From NCBI RefSeq assembly GCF_000379465.1, contig NZ_KB905388.1:1-64000 (forward strand): a stretch of DNA of 64,000 nucleotides, written 5' to 3'. Positions within the stretch are counted from its first letter, which is position 1. Every line of letters starts with the position of its first letter. Positions 50,509-59,713 of this stretch are shown here, in pieces. Made by a program: the position numbers and the translations under genes. The notes beneath the pieces are model-generated. The model was given only the letters and a program-made list of their open reading frames with translations. It was not told the DNA's origin and ran no database searches. This DNA is from Sciscionella marina DSM 45152 (lineage in GTDB: Bacteria; Actinomycetota; Actinomycetes; Mycobacteriales; Pseudonocardiaceae).

Positions 50509-52137
50509 TCACTCCACCCCGAGTACGAGTACCGCGTCGAATTGGTCTCCGGTGTACACGGTCAGGTCCACTTCCGGATGCTGGGCACGCACCCGGGCGC
50601 GCAGGCCCGGACCGAGTGTCTCGCCCGCCTGCATCCCGAGCAGTGCGGTGACCAGTTCACCGCCGTTGCCGAGCATGCGGGTGAGCAGCTCCCCTGCCGC
50701 CTCGGTGACCAGGCCCTCGATGTCCTGCACGACCGGGTGCCTGATGAACACCACCTCACCGTCCACCATGCCGAGCACATCCCCGGGAACACAGTGCCCC
50801 GCCCAGGTCAGCGCCTCCTGCTCGGCGAACACGAGCGCACCACGCCGGGTCGCGGCCGCGGCCTCGGCCATCGCGACCACGTCGTCCTCCGCGCGCCGCG
50901 CCGGATCGTGCACCGCCAGCGCGGCGAGGCCCTGCACCGGAGACATGGTGGGGATCACGGTCACCGACTGACCTGCGTGCCGCGCGGCCTGAGCCCCCGC
51001 CTCGATCAGTTCGGCGAGTTCGGGTTCGTTGCTCAGCACGGTGACCGTGGCCGCACGGCTACCGGTGAGCACGGCGAGCACCTCGGAGACGCCCGGTTCG
51101 GCGCCGGGTTCGAGCACGAGGACCGCGGCCCCCTCCGCGCGGAACAGCTGGGCGACCCCGGGGCCGCGAGCGATGGTGACCAGTGCGCGTTCCTGAGCGA
51201 ACCGGCTGGGCACCGCGACCTGATCGGCGAACCGCGCCACGGTGATCCGGTACGGGCGCCCGGTCTCGATCCCCGCCTCGATGGCCGCCCCGACGTCATT
51301 GCAGTGCACGTGCACGGTGCTGGTCCCGGCCCCGTCTCCGGCAATGGAGACACAGTCCCCGATCGAACCCAGTGTGGTAGCGAGCGCCTCGGTCGGTGCC
51401 TCGGTGTCCAGCAGGTACATCACCTCGTACTGGAACTCGCTCGCCCCCGATTCACGCACGGTCAGCAGCGCGTCCGCCTGCCGGGCGAGCACCCCGGCGC
51501 GACCGGGTCCGGGCGGCGGCAACGCGATCGTGCCCGCCCCGGCCACGGTGTTGTGCAGCTCGGTGAGCAGGACGAGCAGCCCGTGCGCACCCGCGTCGAC
51601 CACCCCGGCCGCGGTGAGCGCGCCCAGCTGGACGCGGGTTCGCTCCAGCGTCTCGCTGCCCACGGCCACGACCGATGCGGTCAGCTCGGCGGGCTCGGTA
51701 CCGTGCGCGCGCTCGGCGATCTCGGCGAGCACGGTCAGCATGGTGCCGTCGGCGGGCTCGCTGACCGCGTCGAAGGCCAGGATCCGCGCCTTGTGCAGTG
51801 CGGAGCGCAGCTGCCCGGTCCCGAATAACCTTCCCGGCTCGGCCACGTCCGCGAAACCGCGCAGGACCTGCGACAACAGCACCCCGGAGTTGCCCCGCGC
51901 GCCCGCGAGGGCCCCACTGGCCACGGCCCGCAGCGCGGCGGCCGCATCGGGTGCCTCCGCGCGCAACAGGGCGTCGAACCCCGCACGCAGGGTGTGCGCC
52001 AGATTGGTCCCGGTGTCCGCATCGGCGACCGGGTACACGTTGATAGCGTCGATGGCAGCCCGATGCCGTTCGAGCGTGCGGACACCAGCGGAGATCCACG
52101 CCCGCACGTCACCCGCTCCCAGACCCGCGCAAGCCAT
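50509..52137 (-). CDS. DAK2 domain protein (FakA/YloV-like)
   Basis: 542 residues: N-terminal DAK2 ATP-binding domain ([20 protein letters not shown] and [19 protein letters not shown]) and a C-terminal EDD-like region that binds acyl-carrying FakB in FakA. Family members phosphorylate fatty acids via FakB; whether this one does is not shown, and no fakB is nearby. Conserved neighbour of rpmB and recG. Ends exactly at the recG start. Confidence 0.9.
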   Translation of the reverse strand: MACAGLGAGDVRAWISAGVRTLERHRAAIDAINVYPVADADTGTNLAHTLRAGFDALLRAEAPDAAAALRAVASGALAGARGNSGVLLSQVLRGFADVAEPGRLFGTGQLRSALHKARILAFDAVSEPADGTMLTVLAEIAERAHGTEPAELTASVVAVGSETLERTRVQLGALTAAGVVDAGAHGLLVLLTELHNTVAGAGTIALPPPGPGRAGVLARQADALLTVRESGASEFQYEVMYLLDTEAPTEALATTLGSIGDCVSIAGDGAGTSTVHVHCNDVGAAIEAGIETGRPYRITVARFADQVAVPSRFAQERALVTIARGPGVAQLFRAEGAAVLVLEPGAEPGVSEVLAVLTGSRAATVTVLSNEPELAELIEAGAQAARHAGQSVTVIPTMSPVQGLAALAVHDPARRAEDDVVAMAEAAAATRRGALVFAEQEALTWAGHCVPGDVLGMVDGEVVFIRHPVVQDIEGLVTEAAGELLTRMLGNGGELVTALLGMQAGETLGPGLRARVRAQHPEVDLTVYTGDQFDAVLVLGVE

Positions 52138-52275
52138 GCGCGCAGGCTACCGAGTCGGGCTCCCCCGCGCCCCCTTCGCGGTACCCGTGTCAAGCCCCCG
52201 ATCGCCGTACCGTTATGCTTGTCCGGAACTGATGCGTTCTCAAGGACCAATCCTCAAGCGATAGGGGTGTTCGAC

Positions 52276-52467
52276 GTGGCTTCCGTTTGCGACGTCTGTG
52301 GCAAGAAGCCGGGCTTCGGCAACTCGGTCTCGCACTCACACCGCACGACACGTCGCCGCTGGAACCCCAACATCCAGACGGTGCACGCGAAGGTCGGCGT
52401 TTCCGCGCGCAAGCGGATGAACGTCTGCACCTCGTGCATCAAGGCGGGCAAGGTCGTCCGCGGCTGA
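52276..52467 (+). CDS. rpmB: 50S ribosomal protein bL28
   Basis: 63 residues: [20 protein letters not shown] with Cys5 and Cys8, the basic [12 protein letters not shown] block and CTSC (Cys51, Cys54), the zinc-binding (C+) form of L28. GTG 52276 start. Divergent from the DAK2-recG operon, the usual actinobacterial order. A rho-independent terminator follows. Confidence 0.97.
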   Translation: MASVCDVCGKKPGFGNSVSHSHRTTRRRWNPNIQTVHAKVGVSARKRMNVCTSCIKAGKVVRG

Positions 52468-52485
52468 GCGCCACAGACTTTCCGG

Positions 52486-52521
52486 AACCCCCGTTCGCCC
52501 GCTCGGGCAACGGGGGTTTTT
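52486..52521 (+). terminator. rho-independent terminator of rpmB
   Basis: AACCCCCGTT (52486-52495) pairs with AACGGGGGTT (52509-52518) with an inner GCCCG-CT-CGGGC stem, followed by a T run through 52521. A textbook intrinsic terminator 18 bases after the stop codon. Confidence 0.9.
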
Positions 52522-52528
52522 CGTGCGC

Positions 52529-52559
52529 TTGACCTGGACCGCGCTCCAGGACCTAGCGT
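52529..52559 (+). promoter_or_regulatory. MerR-type promoter, LLM copy 1
   Basis: TTGACC (52529-52534) and TAGCGT (52554-52559) are separated by a 19-base spacer that contains the inverted repeat CTGGA...TCCAG. Over-long spacers with internal dyad symmetry are diagnostic of promoters activated by MerR-family regulators. The ATG lies 7 bases after the -10, so the mRNA is probably leaderless. Confidence 0.7.
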
Positions 52560-52566
52560 CATCGGT

Positions 52567-53454
52567 ATGCAACTCGGCACACACATCTGGTCGTTCACCG
52601 GATACGAGAACACTCAGGGCGGCTTCGGCGGCGAGCTCGCCAGGGCGGGCGAGGCGGCCGAGCGCGCGGGGCTCACGCACCTGAGCGTGATGGATCACTT
52701 CTTCCAGCTCGAACACCTGCAACCGGCCGAGACGCCGATGCTGGAGGGCTACACGGCCCTCGGTCATCTGGCCGCGCACACCTCCACCGTGCGGCTGGGC
52801 ATGCTGGTGGGCGGGGTCACCTACCGGCATCCCGGGCTGCTGATCAAGACCGTGACCACCCTGGATGTGCTCTCCGGCGGCCGCGCCTGGTTCGGCATCG
52901 GGGCCGGCTGGTACGAACGCGAGCACCGCGGACTCGGGGTGCCGTTCCCGCCGACCGCCGAACGGTTCGAACGCCTCGAAGAGACGCTGCGGATCAGCCA
53001 GGCCATGTGGGACCCGGCGAGCACGGCCCCGTTCGAGGGCAAGCATTTCCAGCTCGCCGAGACGCTGTGCGTACCGGCCCCGGTCAGCAAGCCGCGGCCA
53101 CCGGTCATGATCGGTGGTGAGGGCGAACGCAAGACGTTGCGGTTCGTCGCGAAGTACGCGGACATGACCAATATGGGCACCCATTCCGACCTGGACGGGA
53201 TCCGGCGCAAGCTGGACGTACTGCGCGGGCACTGCGCGGATCTCGGGCGCGATTTCGACTCCATCGAGAAGACCGTGCTGTACAACAAGGCCCAGCTCAG
53301 CGAGGACGAGGTGGACGGATTCGTGGAACTGATGTCCGGCTACGCCGAGGCCGGGATCGACACCGTGTTCCTCATGCCGCTCGCGGACCGGCCCGCGAGC
53401 GAGTGGATCGAGGCAGTGGGCGCCCCGCTCGTGCCACGGCTGGCGGCGCTGTAG
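52567..53454 (+). CDS. LLM class F420-dependent oxidoreductase, copy 1
   Basis: 295-residue luciferase-like barrel. LSVMDHFFQLEHLQPAE, HTSTVRLGMLVGGVTYRHPG, GGRAWFGIGAGWYEREHRGL and PPVMIGGEGERKTLRF match the TIGR03560-type F420 oxidoreductases. Downstream is a second copy with about the same length. A MerR-type promoter with its ATG immediately after the -10 indicates a leaderless, inducible gene. Substrate unknown. Confidence 0.88.
   Translation: MQLGTHIWSFTGYENTQGGFGGELARAGEAAERAGLTHLSVMDHFFQLEHLQPAETPMLEGYTALGHLAAHTSTVRLGMLVGGVTYRHPGLLIKTVTTLDVLSGGRAWFGIGAGWYEREHRGLGVPFPPTAERFERLEETLRISQAMWDPASTAPFEGKHFQLAETLCVPAPVSKPRPPVMIGGEGERKTLRFVAKYADMTNMGTHSDLDGIRRKLDVLRGHCADLGRDFDSIEKTVLYNKAQLSEDEVDGFVELMSGYAEAGIDTVFLMPLADRPASEWIEAVGAPLVPRLAAL
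52845..52992 (+). repeat. 148-base identity tract, copy A
   Basis: Identical to 53774-53921 in the next gene over 148 bases, including third codon positions, whereas the flanking parts of the two genes differ at many positions. A gene-conversion tract or an incompletely diverged duplication. Confidence 0.85.
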
Positions 53455-53457
53455 ACC

Positions 53458-53488
53458 TTGACCTGGAGCGCACTCCAGGATCTACGGT
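53458..53488 (+). promoter_or_regulatory. MerR-type promoter, LLM copy 2
   Basis: TTGACC (53458-53463), a 19-base spacer with CTGGAGCGCACTCCAG, then TACGGT (53483-53488); ATG 53496 follows 7 bases later. Same architecture and near-identical sequence as the promoter of copy 1, so both copies answer to the same regulator and both mRNAs look leaderless. Confidence 0.75.
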
Positions 53489-53495
53489 CGTGTGC

Positions 53496-54383
53496 ATGCA
53501 ACTAGGCACACATATTTGGTCATTCACCGGATCCGAGACCGCGGACGGAGGCACCGCCGGGGAGCTCGCCCGGGTCGGCGCGACCGCCGAGCAGGTGGGC
53601 GTCCACGCGGTCAGCGTGATGGATCACTTCTTCCAGATGGACCGGGTCCGCCCCGCCGAGGAACCGATGCTGGAGGGGTACGGCGCGCTGAACTTCCTCG
53701 CGGCGCACACCTCTTCGGTGCGGCTCGGCCTGCTGGTCGGCGGGGTCACCTACCGGCATCCCGGGCTGCTCGCCAAGACCGTGACCACCCTGGATGTGCT
53801 CTCCGGCGGCCGCGCCTGGTTCGGCATCGGGGCCGGCTGGTACGAACGCGAGCACCGCGGACTCGGGGTGCCGTTCCCGCCGACCGCCGAACGGTTCGAA
53901 CGCCTCGAAGAGACGCTGCGGGTCTGCCAGGCGATGTGGGACTCCTCGAGCACCGCCCCGTTCGAAGGCAGGCACTACCAGCTCGCCGAGACCCTGTGTT
54001 CGCCCGCACCGATCAGCGATCCGCATCCGCCGGTGCTCATCGGCGGTGGCGGCGAACGCAAGACGCTGCGGCTGGTCGCGCAGTACGCGGACGCGTGCAA
54101 CCTCGGCACCGACGCCCGCTCGGTCGACGCGATCGCGCACAAGCTCGAGGTGCTGCGCAACCACTGCACCGACGTCGGCCGGGACTACGCGCAGATCCAC
54201 AAGACGATGCTCTACAACGGCGGCGAACTGCACGCGGGTGACCATGACGGGTTCGTGGAGGCGATGGCGGGCTACGCCGAGATCGGCATCCAGACGGTGT
54301 TCGTACTACCGCCCGGGGACCGGCCTTCGGAGTGGATCGAGCAGAACTGTGCCCCGGTGGTACCAAGGCTGGCCGCGCTCTAA
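53496..54383 (+). CDS. LLM class F420-dependent oxidoreductase, copy 2
   Basis: 295 residues, same family and length as copy 1, differing mainly in the N-terminal 80 and C-terminal 120 residues (for example SVMDHFFQMDRVRPAEEPML and PPVLIGGGGERKTLRLVAQY). The middle is identical at DNA level over 148 bases. Tandem duplicate with its own MerR-type promoter. Terminal bases overlap the convergent SDR gene by 4. Confidence 0.88.
   Translation: MQLGTHIWSFTGSETADGGTAGELARVGATAEQVGVHAVSVMDHFFQMDRVRPAEEPMLEGYGALNFLAAHTSSVRLGLLVGGVTYRHPGLLAKTVTTLDVLSGGRAWFGIGAGWYEREHRGLGVPFPPTAERFERLEETLRVCQAMWDSSSTAPFEGRHYQLAETLCSPAPISDPHPPVLIGGGGERKTLRLVAQYADACNLGTDARSVDAIAHKLEVLRNHCTDVGRDYAQIHKTMLYNGGELHAGDHDGFVEAMAGYAEIGIQTVFVLPPGDRPSEWIEQNCAPVVPRLAAL
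53774..53921 (+). repeat. 148-base identity tract, copy B
   Basis: Second member of the pair with 52845-52992, coding for the stretch from VTTLDVLSGGRAWFGIG to FERLEETLR. Confidence 0.85.
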
Positions 54384-55276
54384 CTGACCGATTCGAGCGT
54401 GGCGAACAGTTCGCGTTCGCGCGGTGGCCGCCGCTTCTCCAGGCCGTACGGTTCCAGGTGAGCGGCGAGCACCCCGTCGAAGGCGCGGCGCACCGATTCG
54501 CTGTCCCAGATCTCCCGTTCGAGCACCGGCTGCTTCATGTACGGCTGGCCGATGATGTGCAGCTGGTTTCCATTGCAGCGCACCATCTGCCCGGTGATCC
54601 CGTCCGCCTCGTCGGAGAGCAGGTACAGCACGACGGGCGCGATCTTGGCCGGGGTACGTGAGGGCGGTGCACCGCGCAGCGCCCGCTCGGAGTTCCACAC
54701 CATGCGGGTGTGCGCGACCGGGCAGACCGCGTTCACCCGGACCCCGATCTCCTCGCAGTCCAGCGCCCAGGAGTAGGTCAGCGAGGCGAGCGCGCCCTTG
54801 GAGGCCGCGTAGGTGGCGAGGTTGTGCTGTCCGAAGGAGGCAGCCGAGGAGATGTTCACGATCGAACCACCGCGGCCCGCTTCGGCCATCGCGCGCAGGG
54901 CCGTGGTCCCGGTGTACATCGAACCGAGCACGTTCACCGAGATGAGTTCGCGGATCCGGTCCGGCTCATCGCGCCAGGACGGGGTGTCGTAGTTCAGCCC
55001 GGCGTTGTTGACCAGCCCGTCGATCCGGCCGAATTCCTGGACGCAGCACTCCACGATGGCCGCTGCCTGGTCCGGATCGGCGATGTCCCCCGCGCTGACC
55101 ACGGCACTCCCGCCGTAGGTGTTGATCGTGTCCGCGACCTGTTTGGCGAGCCCCTCTTCGATGTCGTTGACCACGACCAGTGCGCCAGCCTGCGCGGCAT
55201 GGGTGGCGAACGCCTCGCCAAGCCCGCGACCCGCTCCGGTCACGGCGACGGCCTTACCCTCCAGCATCCCGTTCAT
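54380..55276 (-). CDS. SDR family oxidoreductase, C-terminally extended
   Basis: 298-residue short-chain dehydrogenase with TGAGRGLGEAF (13-23), NNAGLNYD, SIVNISSAAS, catalytic YAASKGA (Tyr and Lys). The C-terminal 60 residues (LEREIWDSESVRRAFDGVLA) extend beyond classical SDRs and resemble those of hydroxyacyl-CoA / steroid-type dehydrogenases of actinobacteria. GGGAGGCAGAG precedes ATG 55276. Convergent with the LLM pair. Substrate not deducible. Confidence 0.87.
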   Translation of the reverse strand: MNGMLEGKAVAVTGAGRGLGEAFATHAAQAGALVVVNDIEEGLAKQVADTINTYGGSAVVSAGDIADPDQAAAIVECCVQEFGRIDGLVNNAGLNYDTPSWRDEPDRIRELISVNVLGSMYTGTTALRAMAEAGRGGSIVNISSAASFGQHNLATYAASKGALASLTYSWALDCEEIGVRVNAVCPVAHTRMVWNSERALRGAPPSRTPAKIAPVVLYLLSDEADGITGQMVRCNGNQLHIIGQPYMKQPVLEREIWDSESVRRAFDGVLAAHLEPYGLEKRRPPRERELFATLESVS

Positions 55277-55435
55277 CTCTGCCTCCCGCACCTGGCGACG
55301 CAGCCCAGCATCGCCCTGACACCACTGTGGTCGGTGTGGCGGCGGTAAAGCGGCGGTTCGCGCCGAAGGGCGCGCGCAGTGCGGTGAATGACCGAGGGTT
55401 AACAGCTCGGCCGATCTGCGCGAGTGAAGACAGCG

Positions 55436-56116
55436 CTATTCCGGCAGTCGCCAGTCGACCTCGGGTGCTCCGGCCTCGGCGAGCGCGGCGTTCGCCCGGG
55501 AGAACGGCCGCGAACCGAAGAAACCACTCGAAGCGGACAGCGGGCTCGGATGCGGGGACTCGATGCAGGTCACACCGTCGAGCCAGGGTTTGAGGTTGCG
55601 CGCGTTGCGGCCCCACAGGATCGCCACGAGCGGGGTACCGCGCGCGGCGAGTGCCTTGATCGCGTGCTCGGTGATCTCCTCCCAGCCCTTGCCCTGGTGC
55701 GAGTTGGGGCTACGCGGGGCCACGGTGAGTGCCCTGTTCAGCAGGAGCACCCCGGTGTCGGCCCATGGCGAGAGGTCACCGTTGGACGGTGCGGGGTAGC
55801 CGAGGTCCTCCGTGTACTCCTTGTAGATGTTGATCAGGCTCTTCGGCAGTGGGCGCACGTCCGGGGCGACCGAGAAACTCAGCCCGACCGCGTGCCCCGG
55901 CGTCGGGTACGGATCCTGGCCCACGATCAGCACCCGCACCTGGTCGAAGGGCTGAGTGAAGGCGCGGAGCACATGCTTGCCCGCGGGCAGATAGGTGCGG
56001 CCCTCGGCGATCTCGGTGCGCAGGAACTCGCCCATCTTCGCGATCTGGTCGGCGACCGGTTCGAGCGCTTCGGCCCAGCCCGGATCGAGAATGTCTTTCA
56101 GTGGTGCTGCCGCCAT
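55436..56116 (-). CDS. ung: uracil-DNA glycosylase, family 1
   Basis: 226 residues, all UNG motifs present: water-activating loop [10 protein letters not shown] with Asp68, LLLNRALTV, and the DNA-intercalation loop HPSPLS (189-194) with His189. Excises uracil from DNA after cytosine deamination. Upstream of the gamma-carbonic anhydrase gene is on the same strand, 21 bases away; gene order is carbonic anhydrase then ung in transcription. Confidence 0.97.
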   Translation of the reverse strand: MAAAPLKDILDPGWAEALEPVADQIAKMGEFLRTEIAEGRTYLPAGKHVLRAFTQPFDQVRVLIVGQDPYPTPGHAVGLSFSVAPDVRPLPKSLINIYKEYTEDLGYPAPSNGDLSPWADTGVLLLNRALTVAPRSPNSHQGKGWEEITEHAIKALAARGTPLVAILWGRNARNLKPWLDGVTCIESPHPSPLSASSGFFGSRPFSRANAALAEAGAPEVDWRLPE

Positions 56117-56137
56117 GACCGGTGACCCTAGCGTGAG

Positions 56138-56659
56138 CTAGTCGAGCCGCCGCAGGGACTTCGCGAACTGGGCGCCGCGCTCGACGTAATTGGCCACGAT
56201 GGCCGCCACCATCTCGGCGTTGACCGACTTGTTCTCCCGGCATTTCGCGGGGACCCCGAGCGCGATCTCCCCGCCGGCCACCTTGCCGCGGTACGACAGG
56301 ACCGCACCCGCGCCGACCACTCCCCCGTCGGCGATCTCGGTGCCGTTGAGCACCACCGATCCGGAGGCGATCAGGCAGCCGGTGCCGATCACCGCGCCTT
56401 CCACGTGCACGTTGTGCCCGATAGCCGAACCCGGTCCGAGCACGGTCGGCATCCCCGGCGAGACGTGGATGATGCTGCCGTCCTGGACGTTGCTGCGCTC
56501 CCCGACCACGATCTCCGCGGTGTCCGCACGCAGCACAGCCTGCGGCCAGATCGAGGCCTGCGCGCCGATCCGCACATCGCCGATCACGGTCGCGTCCGGG
56601 TGCACATAGGCGTCCGGATGAATGTCGGGGGTGAGCTCGCCCAGCGCGTAGATGGCCAT
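56138..56659 (-). CDS. gamma-carbonic anhydrase family protein
   Basis: 173-residue left-handed beta-helix trimer protein: hexapeptide repeats (VHPDATVIGDVRIGAQASIW, DGSIIHVSPGMPTVLG, GHNVHVEGAVIGTGCLIASG) with metal-ligand His residues in SIIHVSPG and AIGHNVHVEG. Family members bind zinc or iron; many act as acyl-carrier or unproven carbonic anhydrases. Probably in an operon with the GNAT gene upstream and ung downstream. Confidence 0.9.
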   Translation of the reverse strand: MAIYALGELTPDIHPDAYVHPDATVIGDVRIGAQASIWPQAVLRADTAEIVVGERSNVQDGSIIHVSPGMPTVLGPGSAIGHNVHVEGAVIGTGCLIASGSVVLNGTEIADGGVVGAGAVLSYRGKVAGGEIALGVPAKCRENKSVNAEMVAAIVANYVERGAQFAKSLRRLD

Positions 56660-56666
56660 TCCGTGG

Positions 56667-57143
56667 TCAGCTCCTCGGCGGTGTCGTCAGTTGCTTGGCA
56701 TAACAGCGGCATTCGGGTGCCTCACGGTAATACCCGAACGACGGGATCGGGTGGTACCCGGTTGAGACATAGAACGCCATCGCCTCGGGCTGCTCGGTCC
56801 CGGTCTCCAGGATCACCCTGGTGAACCCCGCCAGCGCAGCGGTGCGTTCGAGTTCCGCGATCAGCACGCGGGCCAGGCCCTTGCCCCGATGCTCGGCGAG
56901 CACGAACATTCGCTTGATCTCGACATCCCCCGGGTCGCCGTGCACCCCGGAACGCCAGCCGCCGCACGCGATCGGTTCGCCGTCCAGCGTGCCGAGCAGA
57001 AAGGTGCCTTTCGGCTCCGCGAATTCGGCCGGATCGATCGGGGACTCGTCGGGATCCCCGTAGCGCTCCCGATAGAACCGTTGCGCCGCCTCGGTGAGTG
57101 TTTCGACATCCGGGTGAGTGAAAGGAACGGTCTCGATCAGCAC
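56667..57143 (-). CDS. GNAT family N-acetyltransferase
   Basis: 158 residues. Acetyl-CoA-binding motif A is VLAEHRGKGLARVLIAELE, followed by VILETGTEQPEAMAFYVSTG and YHPIPSFGYY. A general GNAT, transferring acetyl from acetyl-CoA to an unknown amine. Starts 29 bases from the divergent GNAT gene at 57173. Confidence 0.88.
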   Translation of the reverse strand: MLIETVPFTHPDVETLTEAAQRFYRERYGDPDESPIDPAEFAEPKGTFLLGTLDGEPIACGGWRSGVHGDPGDVEIKRMFVLAEHRGKGLARVLIAELERTAALAGFTRVILETGTEQPEAMAFYVSTGYHPIPSFGYYREAPECRCYAKQLTTPPRS

Positions 57144-57172
57144 GGTACGAGCCTACTGGCACAATTCCGCGG

Positions 57173-57757
57173 GTGACACGATGGAGCAGCACCGCCGATT
57201 CGGTGACATACGGTAAAAACATTCTCGACGGAAAGCACATTCGGCTTCGCGCGCGCACCGAAGCGGATCTTCCGGTGCTGGCGAACTGGTACGAGAACCC
57301 GGAAATCGCGGTTCTGCAGCAGATGATCGTGCGCCCGGTCCCCGAATCCGGTTCGGTGGAACGATTCCGGAACTGGACGGCGAACGAATCCCTCGAGGCC
57401 GTCGGATTCTGCGTGGCACGGAAATCCGATGGCGCGCTGCTCGGGCAGGCCGGGCTGATCGGAATCGACCTGCGTAATCGGAGCGCGGAACTGATCATCA
57501 TGCTCGGCCCGGAATTCCACGGGAAAGGGTACGGCTCCGATACCGTTCGCACGCTCGTGCGCTGGGGCTTCGCCGAGCTCGATCTGCACAGAGTCGAGCT
57601 GTGGGTGTTCTCCTTCAATACCGGCGCGATCGGGGCCTACCGGCGCGCCGGGTTCACCGAGGAAGGCCGCAAACGCGAGGCCTTCGTGCACGACGGGCAC
57701 CGCTACGACGCGGTGCTCATGGGTGTGCTGCGCAGCGAATGGTCACCTCGGCCATAG
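57173..57757 (+). CDS. GNAT family N-acetyltransferase (RimJ/RimL type)
   Basis: 194 residues; GPEFHGKGYGSDTVRTLVRW is the acetyl-CoA loop and HRVELWVFSFNTGAIGAYRR the conserved RimJ-like strand-helix with AGFTEEGRKREA. Begins at GTG 57173. RimJ/RimL-like enzymes acetylate ribosomal proteins or small amines; target unknown. Convergent with thiL, separated by a short repetitive gap (GTAGTGCTACA motifs). Confidence 0.88.
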   Translation: MTRWSSTADSVTYGKNILDGKHIRLRARTEADLPVLANWYENPEIAVLQQMIVRPVPESGSVERFRNWTANESLEAVGFCVARKSDGALLGQAGLIGIDLRNRSAELIIMLGPEFHGKGYGSDTVRTLVRWGFAELDLHRVELWVFSFNTGAIGAYRRAGFTEEGRKREAFVHDGHRYDAVLMGVLRSEWSPRP

Positions 57758-57803
57758 TGCTACAGCCGTAGTACCACAACTGTAGTGCTACAACTGTGGC
57801 ACC

Positions 57804-58748
57804 TCAGCGGTAGTGCTGCCAGCCCTGCGCACCCTCGTGCTCCGCGCCGTCCACGGTCACCCCACTGCCCTCGGCGACCTCACCGATGATCCGCCACTGT
57901 TCGGGAACGGCGGCGGCCACCGCGAAGGTCGCCACGAGCGCATGGTCCTCGCCGCCGGTCAGCACCCAGGACAGTGGGTCCGCGCCGAGCGCCGAACCGA
58001 CCTCGACCAGCCGGTCGTCCGGAGCGAGTGCCTCGGCGCGCAGATCGATCGCCACCCCGGAGGCCCCGGCGATGTGCCCGAGGTCGGCGAGCAGTCCATC
58101 GGAGACATCGGTCATCGCGGTCGCCCCCGCCACCGCGGCGCGCGGCCCCTCGGCGTAGGGCGGCTGCGGGCAGCGGTGCACGTTCACCACCGCCCCCGGA
58201 GCGCGGAAGCCCCTGCTGAGCACCGCGAAACCGGCCGCGGACCAGCCGAGCTTGCCCGCGACCGCGACCACATTCTCCGGCCGCGCTCCCGAGCGGGTGA
58301 CCGCCGCCCTTCCCTCGAGATCACCGAGCGCGGTGACCGAGATGACGAGCTGGTTCGCGCTGGAGAGATCCCCGCCGACCAGTCCGGCGCCGAGACTCGC
58401 CGCCTCCTCGGCCATGCCCGCACCGATCCCCTCGAGCACGGCGAGCTCGGTCTCCGCGGGTGCGGACAGCGTGGCGAGCAGCGCCGTTGGCACCGCGCCC
58501 ATCGCCGAGATATCGGCCAGATTGATCGCCGCGGCCTTGCGCCCGACCTGTTGCGGACTCGACCAGTCGAAGCGGAAGTCCACCGACTCGACGATGGTGT
58601 CGGTGCACGCGACGACGGAGCCGGATGCCGCGGCGACCACCGCGGCATCGTCGCCAGGGCCGAGCAAGGTACTCGCCGGTTGCCGCAGGCCGTCCGTGAT
58701 GCGCTCGATCGCGCCGAATTCACCCGTGGAGGCTAGCGTTTCATCCAC
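57804..58748 (-). CDS. thiL: thiamine-phosphate kinase
   Basis: 314 residues of the PurM/ThiL ATP-grasp-like fold: GPGDDAAVV for Mg-ATP, VESVDFRFDW, LADISAMGAVPTALLATL and DVSDGLLADLGHI are the ThiL motifs. It phosphorylates thiamine monophosphate to the active diphosphate. GTG 58748 fits the family N-terminus (VDETLASTGEFGAIERI); the longer frame is not supported. Divergent from the Lrp-type gene at 58870. Confidence 0.93.
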   Translation of the reverse strand: MDETLASTGEFGAIERITDGLRQPASTLLGPGDDAAVVAAASGSVVACTDTIVESVDFRFDWSSPQQVGRKAAAINLADISAMGAVPTALLATLSAPAETELAVLEGIGAGMAEEAASLGAGLVGGDLSSANQLVISVTALGDLEGRAAVTRSGARPENVVAVAGKLGWSAAGFAVLSRGFRAPGAVVNVHRCPQPPYAEGPRAAVAGATAMTDVSDGLLADLGHIAGASGVAIDLRAEALAPDDRLVEVGSALGADPLSWVLTGGEDHALVATFAVAAAVPEQWRIIGEVAEGSGVTVDGAEHEGAQGWQHYR

Positions 58749-58869
58749 CTGACCTGCACCACCTTGACTGCGAAAGTTCGGATTTCCAACTATCGGCCTC
58801 ACACGGTAAGTTCTTCGGTACGGTAACTGTCCTACCTGGAGCACCGGCCTGACGACGAAGGGGCGCGCC

Positions 58870-59103
58870 GTGGTCAACGCATATATCTTGATCCAGACCG
58901 AGGTCGGCAAGGCCGCCGAGGTCGCGAGCGAGATCGCCGGAATGCCCGGAGTCACCACCGCCGAGGACGTCACCGGCCCCTACGACGTGATCGTGCGCGC
59001 CGAAGCGGAGAACGTGGACATCCTCGGCCAGATGGTCGTCGCCCGCGTGCAGAATGTCGGCGGGATTACCCGAACCCTGACCTGCCCGGTAGTCAACCTC
59101 TGA
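58870..59103 (+). CDS. single-domain Lrp/AsnC ligand-binding (RAM) protein
   Basis: 77 residues containing only the RAM/AsnC effector domain (AYILIQTEVGKAAEVASEIA, GVTTAEDVTGPYDVIVRAEA); the usual N-terminal helix-turn-helix is absent. GTG start. Stand-alone RAM proteins oligomerise and bind amino acids, without binding DNA alone. The position between thiL and the DUF3515 gene is common in actinobacteria. Confidence 0.88.
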   Translation: MVNAYILIQTEVGKAAEVASEIAGMPGVTTAEDVTGPYDVIVRAEAENVDILGQMVVARVQNVGGITRTLTCPVVNL

Positions 59104-59122
59104 GCAATGCCACGCTAGCCGC

Positions 59123-59674
59123 GTGCGAACCGATTCCACCGGTATCCCCAAGCCCGCGATCGTGCTCGCCGCGATCCTCGGTGCGGCGCTTCTCGCCGGG
59201 GTGATCGTGCTGCGCGTGTACTCCGGGAACGAACCGGCGCAGCCCAAGCACAACAAGATCGACAAGCCACTCGCCGTCGCCCCGGTGCCCGCCCCCGACG
59301 CGGGGAACAAGGACTGCGCCGCGTTGCTGGGGAAACTGCCGCGCACCATCCCCAGCGACGGCGAACAGTTGTCCAGGCTCGCCCTCGCCAAACCGGTCCC
59401 ACCGGCCACCGTCGCCTGGGCCGCGACCGGAGACCCCGTCATCCTGCGCTGCGGCATCGAAAAACCCGCCGAGCTCACCCCCACCTCGCAGCTCACCGTC
59501 GTCTCCGGCGTGCAGTGGCTGCGGGTCGCCGATCAGGGGCGCGCGACCTACTACGCGGTCGACCGACCGGTCTACGTCGCACTGACCGTACCCGATTCCG
59601 TCGGCACCGGACCGCTCCAGGACACCTCGACGGCCATCCGCACGGCGCTACCGCAGAAACCCGTTCGGCCGTAG
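59123..59674 (+). CDS. DUF3515 family secreted/anchored protein
   Basis: 183 residues: N-terminal membrane helix (PAIVLAAILGAALLAGVIVL), then an extracytoplasmic domain with the family segments CAALLGKLPRTI and LRCGIEKPAELTPTSQL, both with Cys that may pair. Starts GTG 59123, 19 bases after the Lrp-type gene, likely co-transcribed. Function of DUF3515 unknown. Confidence 0.88.
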   Translation: MRTDSTGIPKPAIVLAAILGAALLAGVIVLRVYSGNEPAQPKHNKIDKPLAVAPVPAPDAGNKDCAALLGKLPRTIPSDGEQLSRLALAKPVPPATVAWAATGDPVILRCGIEKPAELTPTSQLTVVSGVQWLRVADQGRATYYAVDRPVYVALTVPDSVGTGPLQDTSTAIRTALPQKPVRP

Positions 59675-59713
59675 TCACCACTCAACACCTACAGCATTTA
59701 TTGCAAGCAACTA

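Noticed and set aside
57757-57804. Repeats of GTAGTGCTACA between the GNAT and thiL genes, considered as CRISPR or tandem repeat
   Set aside because: Only three imperfect copies in under 50 bases; more likely a convergent terminator region.
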